Assembly (NCBI GenBank): GCA_942159475.1
Contig: OW804095.1
Span: 65,128,773 to 65,192,772, forward strand
Length of the DNA: 64,000 bases
From: Sthenelais limicola
Lineage: Eukaryota; Annelida; Polychaeta; Phyllodocida; Sigalionidae
Reading direction: 5' to 3'
This document shows, piece by piece, positions 47,901 through 61,040 of this stretch; position 1 is the stretch's first letter, and each line of letters opens with the position of its first letter. A program made the position numbers and the translations under genes. The notes under the pieces were generated by a model. The model worked only from the letters and a program-made list of their open reading frames with translations, had not been told where the DNA came from and did not search any database.

Positions 47901-48222
47901 CCACCTCACACTATACGACTTAATTACGACAGTCGGGGATTCTATGACTGAAGTCTGGTCATCTCACACTAGCCGACTTGAGTCGGGAGCACGGCGACGA
48001 GAAAAGAGCGTTTTTGGTTGTCGTAACCGTTACAACAACTGTTGTAACAGCTAGTGCAGCGTGTTTTTTTCTCTTTTCTGAGTCGTAGGCCTCCCGACTG
48101 GCGCTCACACTGTACGACCCGATTCAACATTCGAATCTGGAGTTTTGTCGGCTAGAACTGCTCCCGACTGCTCCTTCCGACGGGAAAATCCGACTCGTCG
48201 TAAGTCGTATAGTGTGAGGTGG
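47901..48222. mobile_element. 322-bp MITE with perfect 22-bp terminal inverted repeats
   Basis: CCACCTCACACTATACGACT... at 47901-47922 is the exact reverse complement of 48201-48222. Matching with mismatches continues about eight bases outward (CTAATGTCC against CTAAAGGCC). The interior is GC-richer than the flanks and repeats CGACT / GTCGG words in both orientations (CCCGACT, AGTCGGGAG), allowing secondary pairing. There is no open frame inside. Superfamily uncertain, possibly hAT-like. Confidence 0.8.
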
Positions 48223-51200
48223 CCTTTAGGGAAGTCTGAAAAGCTTAATACCACACAATATCATATTGAAATCTAGGGGAAATTTCATATCGTATCTAAG
48301 TCATCACTTTATTTCAACTGATGGATGACTTGTGTTAGATTAAAGGGGATAACCCTCACTGGCGGGGAGCAGTTAGAAGCCCTTCACAATGACGAATTGG
48401 TTCCATTTATACCGATCAGTATGATTCATCTTTTTTGGCAGCCAGAATTATGAGACTATAAAACAGCCATAAAAAGCTTGCTTCAAATAACGGTGTCCCC
48501 TAAGTCATCTGATGCTCCTGTGTCGGCCATTTGCCTTTGGGCATTGCCCTATCTAAAATGGTTCCCACCCTGAAGATAAAGGTTGAAAAGCTTCTTTTCG
48601 AACACTCTATCTACCTCAATCACGTCCCATTCAACACTGTCCTTTCCTGTGGTTTGTATATAATCTTATAATGGGATAATTCTAGGCCTTTAGAAAAGCA
48701 GGTTGATGGCTATGAGTTTAGATGTCCGGAGACTTTGAATCGCGTTTTTTGCTTTGTATATTATACATGTTTGGTATAGTTCTACCACTCATTGTGTATG
48801 TATGTTTATTATCCAAAGAGCGCTTAATACAATGCGTGGTAGTGAAGTTAGTCTAATGAGAGGTCGTAAAGCTACGAAGATGATTTATGATACCATACAA
48901 TATGCATGTATACACGAAACCTAAAAGAAAAAAGCTGAATATATAGTTTTTGCCTCGAAATCGACACGAGAGCCATTTATTTGAAGTTGATAGCCTTGGC
49001 AGAAAAAAGCGTTCTGCTCAACACTGTGGCATACTGACATCCTCAATGCACCGGTGTTCTTAGACCTTGTATCCACGTGTCGGGCTTGTTTCCAGCCTAC
49101 CAAGGTCGGGGCCTAGCGAGAGGATACCACGATTCAATGTAACCCCAACCGCTAGCCTGCTCATCCATTGGGCAAGGCTACTACTCGACGAGTGCCAAGG
49201 ACACTGCTTATCGGTGGCCCTGATGTGGCCAATCGTGGCTCTCTTTCCACAGTCCTCTCGCCCATAATCACTCTCGTCTGCTTAAGTGTGATAAGAATAA
49301 CTTTATTTCTAGAAGCAGGTAATTACTTCCGCGGACAGGGATACGCCCTGCGGGAGGGTCACATACTAAAGCTTGGTCACGCCGCTGGCAGGACCCATTA
49401 ATGCATTTCCAGACCCCCATTTACCATGCCAGATCATACTGAAATGAAATATATCAAGATCGAGACCTGTTATACAAACGGACCTCTTTAAAATATACCC
49501 AGTACTTTCGCAAAATCATACAAATGCTAGGTACTTGGTGCTTGGCTATACTTAGACACTTAAATGAATAAATATTTTGTAAACAAAATCAGACATTTTA
49601 TGACTGCCTATAATGTGCCCGTAGACATGGATATATAACGGTATTTTATCTTTTTTTAGATTTCATGTTAATAGTGATGTTAAACCAGTATGAATTTCAC
49701 AATATCCGTCATGTCTTATTGTAGAATAGGTTAATTGCTCTCACGGCCTTCACAATATACGTGATACCATGCGTAAAAACGTGCAGTGCTTTTCTGAGAA
49801 TTTCAGTTTTATTACCATCATGCCATTATGATGCTAGAATCAAACTAGTAATAATAAAATGTAACAAACAGACTGTCGGAGCAAGCTAGTGCGTAGCACG
49901 ATTTCACCTTTCTGGTTCATTGTTCATAACTTATCAGATTTGCTTTCATATTAAAAAAAATGAATAGTGTTTAATATGTTATCGTATAGATGCTATGAAA
50001 ACCCACGATTATAAAAATCCATTAAAGTAATACAAATCAAGAAAAAACAATCTATGGTAGAGAATATCTCAAACCTCCATTTCATAATTGAGATGACAAA
50101 AAAACCGTTGAGGGAAATGGATACCTTGTCATCACGTTTAAGCTTGGTACCGAATCAAATCAGAATGTAGAATGTGATACTATCTCTGCCATCGTCTTTC
50201 CTGACAATTCTTCTTAAACATTGCCAGCTCGAGAACATTGTCCCTGCATTTTTAAAAAGAAATTGTGTTTCATTATTCTATACAGACTTCAAGAATCCAA
50301 TACACACTTTATAGATGTTGAGACGAATAATACCTAAATAGAAAAAAAACCCATCTAAGTTGCATTTTAATTATTCTCTTGTGTTACCTCCCTACAGACG
50401 TACCATAATATAATTACACATAGTGCCAGATGTTGCAATAATCATCAATGAGAAAATCCTTCATTACATTTATAATGATACATGTAAGCCTACATAGGTG
50501 TATACAGAAAATATAAAGGTCAAATCTTCTAAAAGGAGATTATATCTCAATCAACATGAAGTCCCTTGTGTTCCCTTTACATTGTTTTAAAAATTAGATA
50601 AGAAGAAACATGTTTAACAGAACAATCATTCAACACAAACAGTGTGTCAAAAAATACACTGTTAATTCAATTTGTTATGATTCTAAATTAAATCTAGGCA
50701 GAACGAATTGTAATTCCGCCCAATATAGTGTGGCCTCATTCGACTCTTGTCATTTGTCGGACGGAATTGTTAAAGGTACATCGTGAGTTCTAGTTGGGTT
50801 TAGATTCTCTTTAAAGTTACCATAAACAAAGTGTCCATAACTACAAAGAAATTCTCCCATGAGATAATATTCTTTTAGATCCCTGTCTAATAGTATATTA
50901 TCCCGAGGAGTAACCAGTGAACACTAACTTAATTAGCACATGTGTGCAAGAAAGAAGTCATCTTTCAAGGGCCTTGTTTTGGATAAGACGATATGATAAA
51001 TTTATTACAACATCCCACGTAATTTAAGACCTAACTTAAAAGGTTAGTTCCTAAAAATGACGGTATCATTAACCACCAGAGGCTACCCCAACAAAAACCT
51101 CATTCATTTCTCTGTTATCTCACTGTGTGCTGTCTATATAGTAGCTAAAGTTGCCGCTGGATATCATCACCTGTTTGACATGATCTGCAGAAATGTAAAG

Positions 51201-52056
51201 GATTTATGATTGCTCGGGCTGGTAGGGTTCCAGGCACAGAGGATAGACACGATTAAGCCTTAATCCCCAGTTCCCGCCATGAAAAACTTGCGGAAGTAAT
51301 TTTGTTTACCTCCGATCTAATGCGTCATATATATAAGGTTAATGCTCCGCTTTTGTTGTGTATAAAAGGCTATAATGCCGAAGTGCTAAAATATATCCCC
51401 CAGCTTCATTTACTTCTAGAATATTTCAGGAGAAAACCTCCTCAGCTTCATACATGTGCTACCACGTAGCTTTGATCCATCGCTTCTATACATCTTTCCG
51501 AGCTTTATCCTTATCGGATTCATTTCAAGCAACAAGTAGAGGGCATGCCTGTGGCTAATGTTCATTTACTTATATATACATGTCTTTGTGCTCAGGACGT
51601 AGCACTGTCATTATGTAGAGAACATGAGCAAAGGGCTATACTTATTGCATCTCTGATATATTACTAGCCATTAATGCTTGGAGCCCTCTATCTCCACAGC
51701 CCCTTATATACCTCAAGTGGTTGTTTCTCTTTTGAACTAAGTGTGTTCATAATCTATGGCGACGATAGATGTATAGTATTGGGTCATTTTAGCAAGAGTA
51801 ACACATTTGTTACGTGTTTACGCAGTTTGTAAGGTGCAGTTCGCTCGACCCAAACTGTGTATACATGACCAGTTTGGGGTTACATGTTTACCCGGGACTA
51901 AAAATGAGGAAATCTGGTTGGCTTAGAAGACGTGCGCTCCTACGTCATGCTATATGTCATTCTTTGACTTCAGATTGTGCAAACCGGACTCATTCCTTTA
52001 AGGTCTGACTTGACCATCAGTTCGAAAGCTCCATCAGACCATTTGCTACAATAAGT
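48223..52056. other. No gene recognised; GC-richer block at 49.06-49.40 kb
   Basis: Mostly AT-rich. The block at about 49060-49400 is clearly GC-richer than its surroundings (GGTCGGGGCCTAGCGAG, TTCCGCGGACAGG words), has CCAAT-type sequence, and on the - strand carries GAAATAAAG. It could be a terminal repeat of an unrecognised retroelement, but no matching partner was found in the window. Confidence 0.4.
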
Positions 52057-52260
52057 GACCTCTGTGATTCAGTGGTAGAGTGCAGGTTCCATGTTATATC
52101 TGGAGGTTGTATGTTCAACCAAGGACATGCATGGACGGAGGGGGATGGGGACATGACATGCATGCTTGAAATATACTGCCACAGGCATAATTATAGTACA
52201 ACAAACGAAAAATACTCAAAGAAAGAGAGAAAGAAATTGAGAGAGAGAGCGAGAGAGCTC
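52057..52260 (+). mobile_element. tRNA-derived SINE-like element
   Basis: The head contains a good RNA polymerase III A-box region (GTGATTCAGTGGTAGAGTGC at 52064-52083) and, 28 bases later, a weaker B box (TATGTTCAACCAAGG). The A-box part is close to tRNA-Gly-like sequences. The cloverleaf is not intact, so it is not called a tRNA gene. A tRNA-unrelated body follows and ends in an A/GA-rich tail. The 5' end is set at GACCTCTG; the 3' limit is approximate. Confidence 0.55.
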
Positions 52261-53039
52261 CCATCACAGAAAGTCAGGCATGCTCGGGAAAGAGGGAAAA
52301 CAGAGCAACACAAATGACTTTTTTCGAGGATGATAAATATAATACAGGTTAGCAAACGTTAAACTAATACATGCTTATATGTTATTGCAACCATTTACAG
52401 GATACTGTGTCCTTTAACTCTTTCAAGAACGTAACCAAAGAGGTGTTAAGGTTCTCTAATTATTGGAGAAAACTGATTGATAGTATACTTCATAGATCCG
52501 AAGCTCGGTAGGGCACCATTGCCTGTTTACAACACCACGGAAGGCTTTATTGTGGTTTGATAAGAATGAAGTGCTGTCCGCACCCATAGACTGTCGTTAG
52601 TGTCAGGATAGATGTCACCAAATAGCAGGCTTCTTGGCCGTTAATAGGCTAAAAGTTTACCTCTAGCTGTCTTGGCCCTCACACCGTCGGCATGGGTGTC
52701 AATATTTGGTCGAGCTCTTTCCCCAATCAAGCCGGACCCAACGGATGAGATATGATTGGCTCAGATGGAGAGATGACTGACCCACGGCCTCCACAGTATC
52801 ATCGTGATCTCTCAGTAAGTCCTAGAATAAAAGGACAACATTATGACCAACTTTCTAAAGAATTGTTTTCTGTGAAAAAATGACATTTCACAGGGTTCAT
52901 ATTTACAGCTTTCCTCCTGCTCAGTCGGAGTGGGGTCTCCAGAATCCACCATACAATTTTCATGTACGAATCTGATTAATTTGGAAACCTTTCCCCCATA
53001 GGAGCAACAGAAATGTAGCTGCTATACTCACATGCACAC
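52261..53039. other. No gene recognised
   Basis: Unique-looking sequence between the SINE-like element and the pyrimidine tract. No frame of note. Confidence 0.4.
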
Positions 53040-53492
53040 ACATAATCTCTCCCCCTCCTCTCTCTCCTTCTCACCCTCTCTCTTCTTCTCCCTCCCATAC
53101 CCCTCTCCCCTCCCTCTCCCTCCCTCGCCCTCCCTCTCCCTCCTCCTCTCCGGTTCCCCACCCTCTCCCTTCTCTCTTCTTTTCTCTCCTCCCCGCCTCT
53201 GCCTCCCCTCCCCTTGATCGCTTGTCCCCTTCTCCCTCTCCCCTTCCACAATCTCCCTACCTCTTCTTCTCTCCCTTCTTCTCTCCCCCTCTTCTCACTC
53301 TTCCTTGTCCCTCTCTCCCCTTCTCCCTCCCCTTCTCCTAATCTGTCCCTCTCCTCTTCTTCTCTCTCCCTCTCTCCCTCTCCCCCTCTTCATTCTCACG
53401 TCCCCCTCTCCTCCTCCACCCTACTTTCTCCCATCCCCCATCCTCCCCCTCTCTCCTCCTCTCTCTTACTTCCTCCCCCTCCCCCTTCCACC
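53040..53492 (+). repeat. 450-bp pyrimidine tract (CT/CCCT)
   Basis: A second long homopyrimidine run, richer in CCC than the 9.5-kb tract. Six open frames over it encode only Ser/Pro/Leu or Arg/Glu/Gly and are repeat artefacts. Confidence 0.95.
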
Positions 53493-56400
53493 TGTTGATC
53501 GATTGGCTCAAGGGCTCATTGGTCATTGCCTCAGGGTCACATGATCAGTGGTTTGGTCATACTTCCTTCCCAGGCTATAAATACAGTTACACATTAAAAT
53601 GGACTTCAAAAGCACACTTTCATCCCAGATATTCCCATATATATGCTGGTAGACAAAGCGTCAACGGAACTGTATGAAGTAGAAAAATGGTTGGAAACAT
53701 CACAGATTCCAAGAACATCTGTGACAAAAAGTCAGTGATCGCATTTTATATAATAGGTGTATATGTTATCGAACTAGGATTTTTGATGATTACAGGTTAT
53801 TTATTGTGGAACATCAACATCATTTTATTTCTAAGTCACTCACTCTCACACTGGTGGTGAGCATGTATTACTGAACGGCCAACCTAAATATGTTAACACT
53901 GCAGCCTACTTCTCCATATTTTTACTGGGGCTCCTTTAAGGCTATTAAATTTTGATAAAAGCTGGTGATGAAAGCACATTCACGCACGATCATGCACGAT
54001 CACGCTGCAGAACGGAACTCATCCCTTCGGGACTCGTTCCTTTCAGAACATAGGCCGCGTACCCTTCGGGACTCGTTCTGTTCTGCATCTCATCTCGACC
54101 CAATTATAAACCTACATCATGCCATTTGGTATAAATATCGTTCTGTAAAACTAGTCCAAAAATCAGAAAATCGTAATCCAAAACACTTAAATTATATGTA
54201 GCATTCGTACATCCTCCTAAAAACCACAATTAATCACACAAGACATACACTATTGCTATGATACGATATTACAACAATCTGGAATAAAATCTCAAAGGTG
54301 CTCATCATATCTTAGTTTCTTTAAGACTTTAACGTATCACTGTTGTATAACTAATTATACATAGCCCTTGTTCGTTTCCCCCTGGGAAACGCTGAGCACT
54401 AGTACAGTTCAACAGTCCAAGTATTATAACTGATAAACAAAAAGCAATGAGATAACAGTAACAGATACTGGCTTTGTCACATATTTAAAAAGTATTATAA
54501 AGTCAGGAGGTAAATGCACCTCTAAGCATATCAGAAGCCTGATGACATAATTTCTTGATATATTTGACACCTTAAAATATAAAGTCAATGACATTCTGGC
54601 GAAACACATAGGTGGTAATTCTATTACCATGATTATGACCAACTAAATATTCTACTAGCACTCAATATTTTACTTCTGCGAGATGATAGAATTCATGTTT
54701 TGTTCGGATTCACTAACTATTTCTTAGATGTAGAATTTATGTACTTCAGGCACTCAAGACCTTTTAACCTACTTACACTCAACATGATGGGATCGATTAC
54801 TCTTTCAGTCTATCCCAGTTTAAAAGGAGCCATTGAAATGGGTTCATCTAAACAACCATACGACTGCCTTCTTCCGGCCTTAATTATAAGTTATTACCTG
54901 AGGGAGAGAGTGTCTAGATTGATGCACCGCCATATACGTCCTCAGCACCAAATTGTGACCTTTCATTATCTGACAGTCGCATGGTTTATTCGGTGATAAA
55001 GTCTGGTTCTACGAACGCCCATCAAAAGGAAGGACAGCTTTTAGGTGAGCCAGTAAAGCCCTGTGTCCAGTAAAACGTTTATTATGGAAGATGGAATCCC
55101 CATGTTTGCATGTGTGTACCCTGTGTGCCACATTGTACCTGTGTGCCACACTGTACAGGTGGTCTGTGTGCCACATTTAATTGTGTATTACACTTGCCCT
55201 TGTAAATGGAATCCTTATGTTGCACTTGTAAGCACACATGTATGTAAACTGTCACGGCCACCTGACACAGCAACAATTGCGGAAATTCCTGACTGGCTGC
55301 ACTACACTTGGTGCACTTCCCTTGCTGTGCTTCACTTGCTGCACCCAACTTGATTTGATTTGAAAAATGTTTATTAGGCTAAAGATATTTAACTTCACGA
55401 GCCAGAAGTAACCTAGGGCACACGGTCAACTAATATTGCCACTAGGTGTCGCAGTTCTAAAGAGGGAGACTATTGACCATGCATATTACTCCTACGTACT
55501 CCACCTCATCCACGTCAAGTCAGGCAAGAGCAAGTGTCGCGCGAGAAGTCCAGTCAACATGTCAGGAGATTGTGTGGCAACACCTGTTGCTGCGCTGCAT
55601 CAGGTCGTGGCTACACGTGCAACATAGGGATCCGGACTTCGGTAGTTCTTCCAATCAGCTACATCAATCAGTCGCTGATCATTAGAGAACTTTATAAATC
55701 CTCGCCGACTAAGTGGGGGAGACTGGATGTATTTAATTCAATTCAATTGAATAAACTATTATTTGATTGAAATCTTAAACAATAAATATATCTCTGCTAT
55801 TTATTAGTCGTCATAATTATTTCGCAATAGGCAGATGGGGGACTCAGGCTAGGGGGCATGGGGTTACTACCTGCGTCTACAAACTTGCATTTGCGATGCA
55901 ACTTTTAACTACCATGTTTTCAAATTGCATCAGGATAGGAGCGGGACCAGAACACCCGATGAAAACATCTCATATTTTACTCGCAATTTTTGTTTCTTAA
56001 AATGAAGGCTGAAAGTCATTTTCATTTTTCCCATGCAGTGTGTCCTCTGTTGACTGAATTTCAAGTGTATCCACTACAGGTACACCCTTATGACAAAATG
56101 AAATTGTCACTAATACGAAAGGTATTTCAGTGTCTAAAATTGTATTCAGAATCTAATCTGAGTATTTGACTTGATATATATATATAAGAATTTGCTTGTA
56201 ACAACCTGTTGAAAGGCAGACAGAACTTACCAAGTCTTCTTGAATGTAAAGGCCAGTGTTTCCAAGAAATAAAATGATTAGGTAAGCCGTGTATTGCCAT
56301 TGTGTTCTAACTACATATTGTACAACCCTGCTGCCTGTTCCCTCGTCATTTAGGAACGTACATTTACCTGTCGTATAAGTAATCAATGGTCCAGTACAAC

Positions 56401-57240
56401 TGTTTGTAAAGCGGTTCCAATAGTAGGCCTATATCAACTAGTCCCATTATAACAGGAATTATATAACTATGACGCGGGTGCGCCTACATCATATAGAAGT
56501 ACTTTTATATAATATAAGTAACTTTATTTCCATTTGCGGTACAGTCAAGGTGTGTATGTGGAAATGGTTGTCTGTCCTCTGTTCTTCCGGACCAACCCTC
56601 TAACTACCTTTCTAAGTTTACATGTTACACAAGTATCTACATTGCTAATAATATGAGATCGGGGCCAGGTATACCTTGAACATGACTATTACAATGAAGG
56701 CCCATTTACTCCTCAGGGGTTGCATAACAGAACAACCCAATTCTTGAACGGCCTATGCTTCCCTAATTCTCATGTAACATGCATTACCTGTGCTGTTTGT
56801 AAACAACACACTTTAGATGCCAAACGTAAGGACTAACAGACAGTGTTTAAAACGTATAAAAAGGGGAAAAGTGTAGACAAACGCAATTTAAATCTCACAC
56901 ATTGCAAGAAACCAAATTGTAATAGGTGCGGAGAATATTTAGCTTTAATTAGCTTATCCATATCTGGCATAATTACCTAGAACTTTTAATACAAAACATT
57001 GAATAACAAATAATACAAATATGTATTCTTATAACAACAATATAATTGTTATCTCTATTATTAGCTGGAATGACCCTCTTCCTCAGCATTTAACCAAATG
57101 AATAAAAAAGTTTTTCAATTCAATTCAATTGATTTATTCATGGAAGAATAAAATCACGCAGGAATTAAATTTGTAAGTAATAGGAACTGGACAGATACAG
57201 AAATATGTTAGGTATATTGTTGCTTCGTCGTTTATATCTT
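53493..57240. other. No gene recognised; several small repeats
   Basis: A 17-base word CCCTTCGGGACTCGTTC occurs twice (54023-54039 and 54062-54078). TGTGTGCCACATTGTACC-like words repeat at about 55117-55178 and TTGCTGTGCTTCACTTGC-like words at about 55300-55345. ATTCAATTCAATTGAATAA at about 55.74 kb and TTCAATTCAATTCAATTGAT at about 57.12 kb look like pentanucleotide tails of retroelements. Confidence 0.45.
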
Positions 57241-57276
57241 ACCAACGTTTCGATCTCTCATAAGATCTCCGTCAGG
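57241..57276 (-). ncRNA. Penelope-like end with hammerhead-like motif
   Basis: On the - strand the segment reads CCTGACGGAGATCT, TATGAG, AGATCGAAACGTTGGT. Stem II (GATCT/AGATC) and the GAAACGTTGG segment match the hammerhead ribozyme remnants found in the terminal regions of Penelope-like retroelements. The core reads CUGACGGA where CUGANGA is required, so self-cleavage is doubtful. No GIY-YIG or reverse-transcriptase frame was seen nearby; the 90-codon frame upstream (57272-57544, -) has no clear domain. Confidence 0.45.
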
Positions 57277-59429
57277 TATGGGTATTAAGATAAAATAAAA
57301 AATGACCGGGGTATATATAATTATGTTTCCTATGGATATTTCCCGGGGGTAAATGTCCAAGGGGCGGAGTACACTGAAGGGGCTTTGTACGGACACCTAT
57401 ACGATAATCAAGTTTAATTGATATAATAATGGGCTGCTTGGTATCCTGCCCACGCAAACTATACGTGTAAATCTCCCATATTTTGCTTCTCTTTAACGCG
57501 TTACCGCCATTAAATCCTCCAGTATACCATAGCCAAATGATCATTTCCCTAGACTACTTTCTACCTTCTGAGTACCGTAACAACAGTGGAGCGTTATCAA
57601 GGCGGAGAAATATATGGATGGTCCTTTTGATTTTTCGGATTTAAACGAGGGTTATACATCGTTTGCTGGTTCAATTTTGTCTGTATCACCGCTCTGCAGG
57701 GGGACCTTGTGGTCATACACTTCGTCCAAGTTGCACCGACATTAATTTTGTGAGTATTTAGTAGTCGGGAGACTGCCCATTGCAGCAGTTTGAATGTCCT
57801 GGGGTGGTCGCTAAGCAGGATCTACTGGCCTTTCAGCATTGACTCAGTATGTCTATGATGGCGGTCTGTATAGGATCATGGCTGGTTAAACCATACGATG
57901 GGCCTGGGACAGTTGCAAAATATCTACACGTCCAATAACCGAACTCTTAATTTCTTAAATTAGATCTCGATATTAGGGTCACAAAATGCTACCATATAAA
58001 GCTATGTCGAATCTCCTCCAGTGTAACTGTACATATTTAAGGGTATCATAATTCAATGATGTGGGTACATTTTGTAATTTTCCTATTGCATAGCTTCCAG
58101 GAACGTAAACACAGGAAATCGTTACATCATTAAACACAGCACAAGGAGGGTGCTTGTTCAGTCATCACATCTTTTCCTTTAAGTACATCAACATACCCTG
58201 TAGTTATTTGCTTACTGGTTAATTTGTTGTTTGTTCCCAATGCTTCTTGTAGTTATCAATGTACATGTGTGATATATCAGACATTTGACCTTGAAACGAC
58301 TCGTCATTCCCCGAACAGTGTTTGTTTATTGCGCTTTGAATTACCTTCATGGCAGTAGGTAGGCTATAGGAGATAGATTCTGTAAAAACCCTGATATGAC
58401 ATTTTTTCTGGAGCGTTCAACCAAGGTTCATTTACTTTGAATCATCATACACTCCCAGAGGCATTGGATGCTCTAGACCTTCGCCCCTTATCATTGATTA
58501 TACCAGAAGGATTTATATCTTATATCTATCATATATCTTATATACACGTGTATATGTGTAGACTGTTTTTTGCAGAATCGTGCCAGACTATCAATCTTTG
58601 CCTTTTGTTTTTACGAAGGAACCTGAGAAGTCCTTATCAATAGAATAATCAGAACTGCGACAGTCGGCTACGTGATTGGCATCTTGTGTATGACTGTAAT
58701 AAGACATCCTAGATGGCAATCTCAACTGATAAGAAATGAGATGTTTGCAACTTGGAAAGTCTATACAGAATTACCGATGTTGTTGAAGAGTCTAATCTAC
58801 TATGCTGCTAACGGTTCTAGATTTAACAGTAATCAATTGTAATTACTTTTTGTTAGAGCCGTACAGTACTCTCCACTCTCAATTTACTATTGGTTTCCAG
58901 ATGTTAGTTTCTGATGGAATTGAAGCGCGATGCATTAAAATAATAAGGGGGAGAACAATAGCCTGTTTGTTGTAATATACATAATGGAATTGGGAGATGA
59001 AAGTCCAAATTTAAGCGCTCATTTTTTTAAATTACAAATATGGCCGTACAATTATATATGGTTACAAAAAAACGCCTGTCCACCATGTGGATGTTTTCTT
59101 GCGTCGCCTCTATTCTTCATTCATCCGATAATTAAACACTATCATCAACAATATTTAGAATTTTCAATTGATTTGCAGTACATAAATAATTCTTGTCAAT
59201 AATTCACAGCCTTTACATGTATTCAATTACAACTCCTCTAAGTTAATATTTTAACTGCAATAGATATACAATGTCTTCATCAAGTATTCTACATTAGATT
59301 CCAAACGCTACAATTCCATAGTCCAGGTTATACGCACACAGTCGCCTAGCCCTGATGAGGACTTTATATTAAAATTAAGAGACAGTAAGTAACTGTTAAT
59401 AACTACAAATATCGTAGTAGCTAGAAATC
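57277..59429. other. No gene recognised
   Basis: AT-rich DNA with short open frames. Part near 57.3-57.6 kb may belong to the Penelope-like remnant. Confidence 0.35.
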
Positions 59430-60420
59430 CATCGATTCAGTGAGTCTCAACCAGTACAAGTCCTTCAACTGCTTGCTAAATCATACAATATCGTCACAGT
59501 TCCTAATTGCCTCTGGAAGATTATTCCACAAATCAATTCCCCTGTAATAGGTGCTCTTTCGCATTCTCTCTGACTTTGGTCTGAATGTTTTAAAAATTAA
59601 CCCCCCTTTCCTGAAGTACTTTCCCTTTGTCACTCAGATCTAGATATTTATCTTTTTTTCTATAAAGAGTCTTAATTAAAGTTATTTCCCGTCGATCTTC
59701 TAATGCTAAAATATTTCCTTTTACTAATAATTCTTTCTTCGAGAGGTCCCAACCAAAAGCCAGACGTAATGCAATATTCGTTGAGAGCATAATTTGCTGT
59801 TCATAATTATTGGACTTGCATATCCAACCAATGGGAGTAAATAAGTCTTACATAAAAGCCAGCAGAGGTCTCCATTAAAATATTTTCTTCTCTTACTAAT
59901 TCCTGATAGAGTCCATTTTGCTTTTCCTACCATAGTATTTGTTTGGATATTTATGCTTAGCCTTTCGTCAATAGAGACCAAATAATTGAATACATGTACT
60001 CTTTCTAGAACCTCTTTTCCACACTTTAGTACAATGTTAATTTCGGTTCGACCATTACTGAATACCTGGTATTTGATTTTTTTAATTTAACACCAGGCCA
60101 TTCCGTGTACACCAGTTATTATAAAGATTGATCGCATTTTGGGCCTTTTGCCTCCAATTCCTTCTCATCTTTACTGATTACTGTGATTACGCCATCATCG
60201 GCGAATAGGACCAATTTACCTCCAAAATCTAATCTTCCCAAATCATTGCAGACAATTAAAAACATCAAGGGGCCCAATATACTCCATTGGGAAACACCAT
60301 TTGATACCAACTGGTTCGAAGTACATATCTCATCTTGCTTTAGATATTGGTAACGATGACTAGGAAATCTTCCAATATTCCACATAAGTTTGGCCAATTC
60401 CCATTTTCTTTAACTTACTT
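59430..60420 (-). pseudogene. Decayed LINE reverse-transcriptase remnant
   Basis: Reading - strand from 60.42 kb, successive frames give a colinear ORF2 C-terminal half. GVSQWSILGPLMFLIVCNDL and LVLFADDG (the catalytic ADD box of the polymerase) lie in 60397-60119. VFNYLVSIDERLSINI and CKTYLLPLVGYASPI lie in 59981-59724. ALRLAFGWDLSKKELL and DRREITLIKTLYRKK lie in 59790-59590. RMRKSTYYRGIDLWNNLP, the C-terminal LWN.LP signature, lies near 59.53 kb. At least three frame changes and several stops break it. SILGP is preserved, but GVPQG has become GVSQW. It is a non-LTR element distinct from and older than the one at 29.2 kb. Confidence 0.88.
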
Positions 60421-60932
60421 AATTTACAGTTAGCATAACGTTTTGATATTTCCTCGAATATGTCACCCTTACACTAAAAAATGTTTGACTTCTGATCAGT
60501 TCTACCCTTGCAGCTCTTGAGTTATATTAGTACAAAACTCGTATACATGTGGCCGATGGTTTGTATGTGTGCAAAACTATGATTAACTTTCTCTGATTAA
60601 ACTCTGATATGATATTATGTATGATTTACTTTCGGTAACTTTATGCTATGTTATACGGGACTTTATTGAATTAGAGGCTCATAACTAAACGATGCAGAGA
60701 ATGACATCGGATGTAATCCCATTAGTGAATATATGACCGACATCTGACTCGGGATGATCTGTCGTATTCAATACGAACGCATATTAAAATGAAATAATGA
60801 CGACAACAGGGACTGTGTAAAGGTATAATCAGCCCTTCCATGGCTATACAATATAACACTAATAAAAACTGTCTATGATCATAATTATACATGTGACTGA
60901 TATGAGAAAAAGAATGTATATATTAGTATAGA

Positions 60933-61040
60933 GGTCCTGGTCCACTAGGCCGATTTTCATGCGATTTTGCGCCGCAGAGGACCCTTTTCCACAAACTTCC
61001 GTAAGAATCGCATGGGAATCGCCTTAGTGACTAGGCCCTT
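60933..61040. mobile_element. 108-bp MITE-like inverted repeat
   Basis: The left end GGTCCACTAGGCCGATTTTC and GCGATT are matched in reverse complement by GAATCGCCTTAGTGACTAGG at the right end. The arms are about 35 bp each with mismatches. The element is almost entirely arms with a short GC-richer centre. Confidence 0.6.

Noticed and set aside
52976..53544. Open frames over the second CT tract
   Set aside because: Same low-complexity artefact as at 9.5 kb.
55063..55353. 96-codon frame rich in Val/Cys/His
   Set aside because: It follows repeated TGTGTGCCACATT and CACTTGC words, so its composition comes from short repeats.
59349..59360. CTGATGAGG resembling a hammerhead core
   Set aside because: No GAAA partner or stem II at the expected position; it lies in the 3' region of the decayed LINE.
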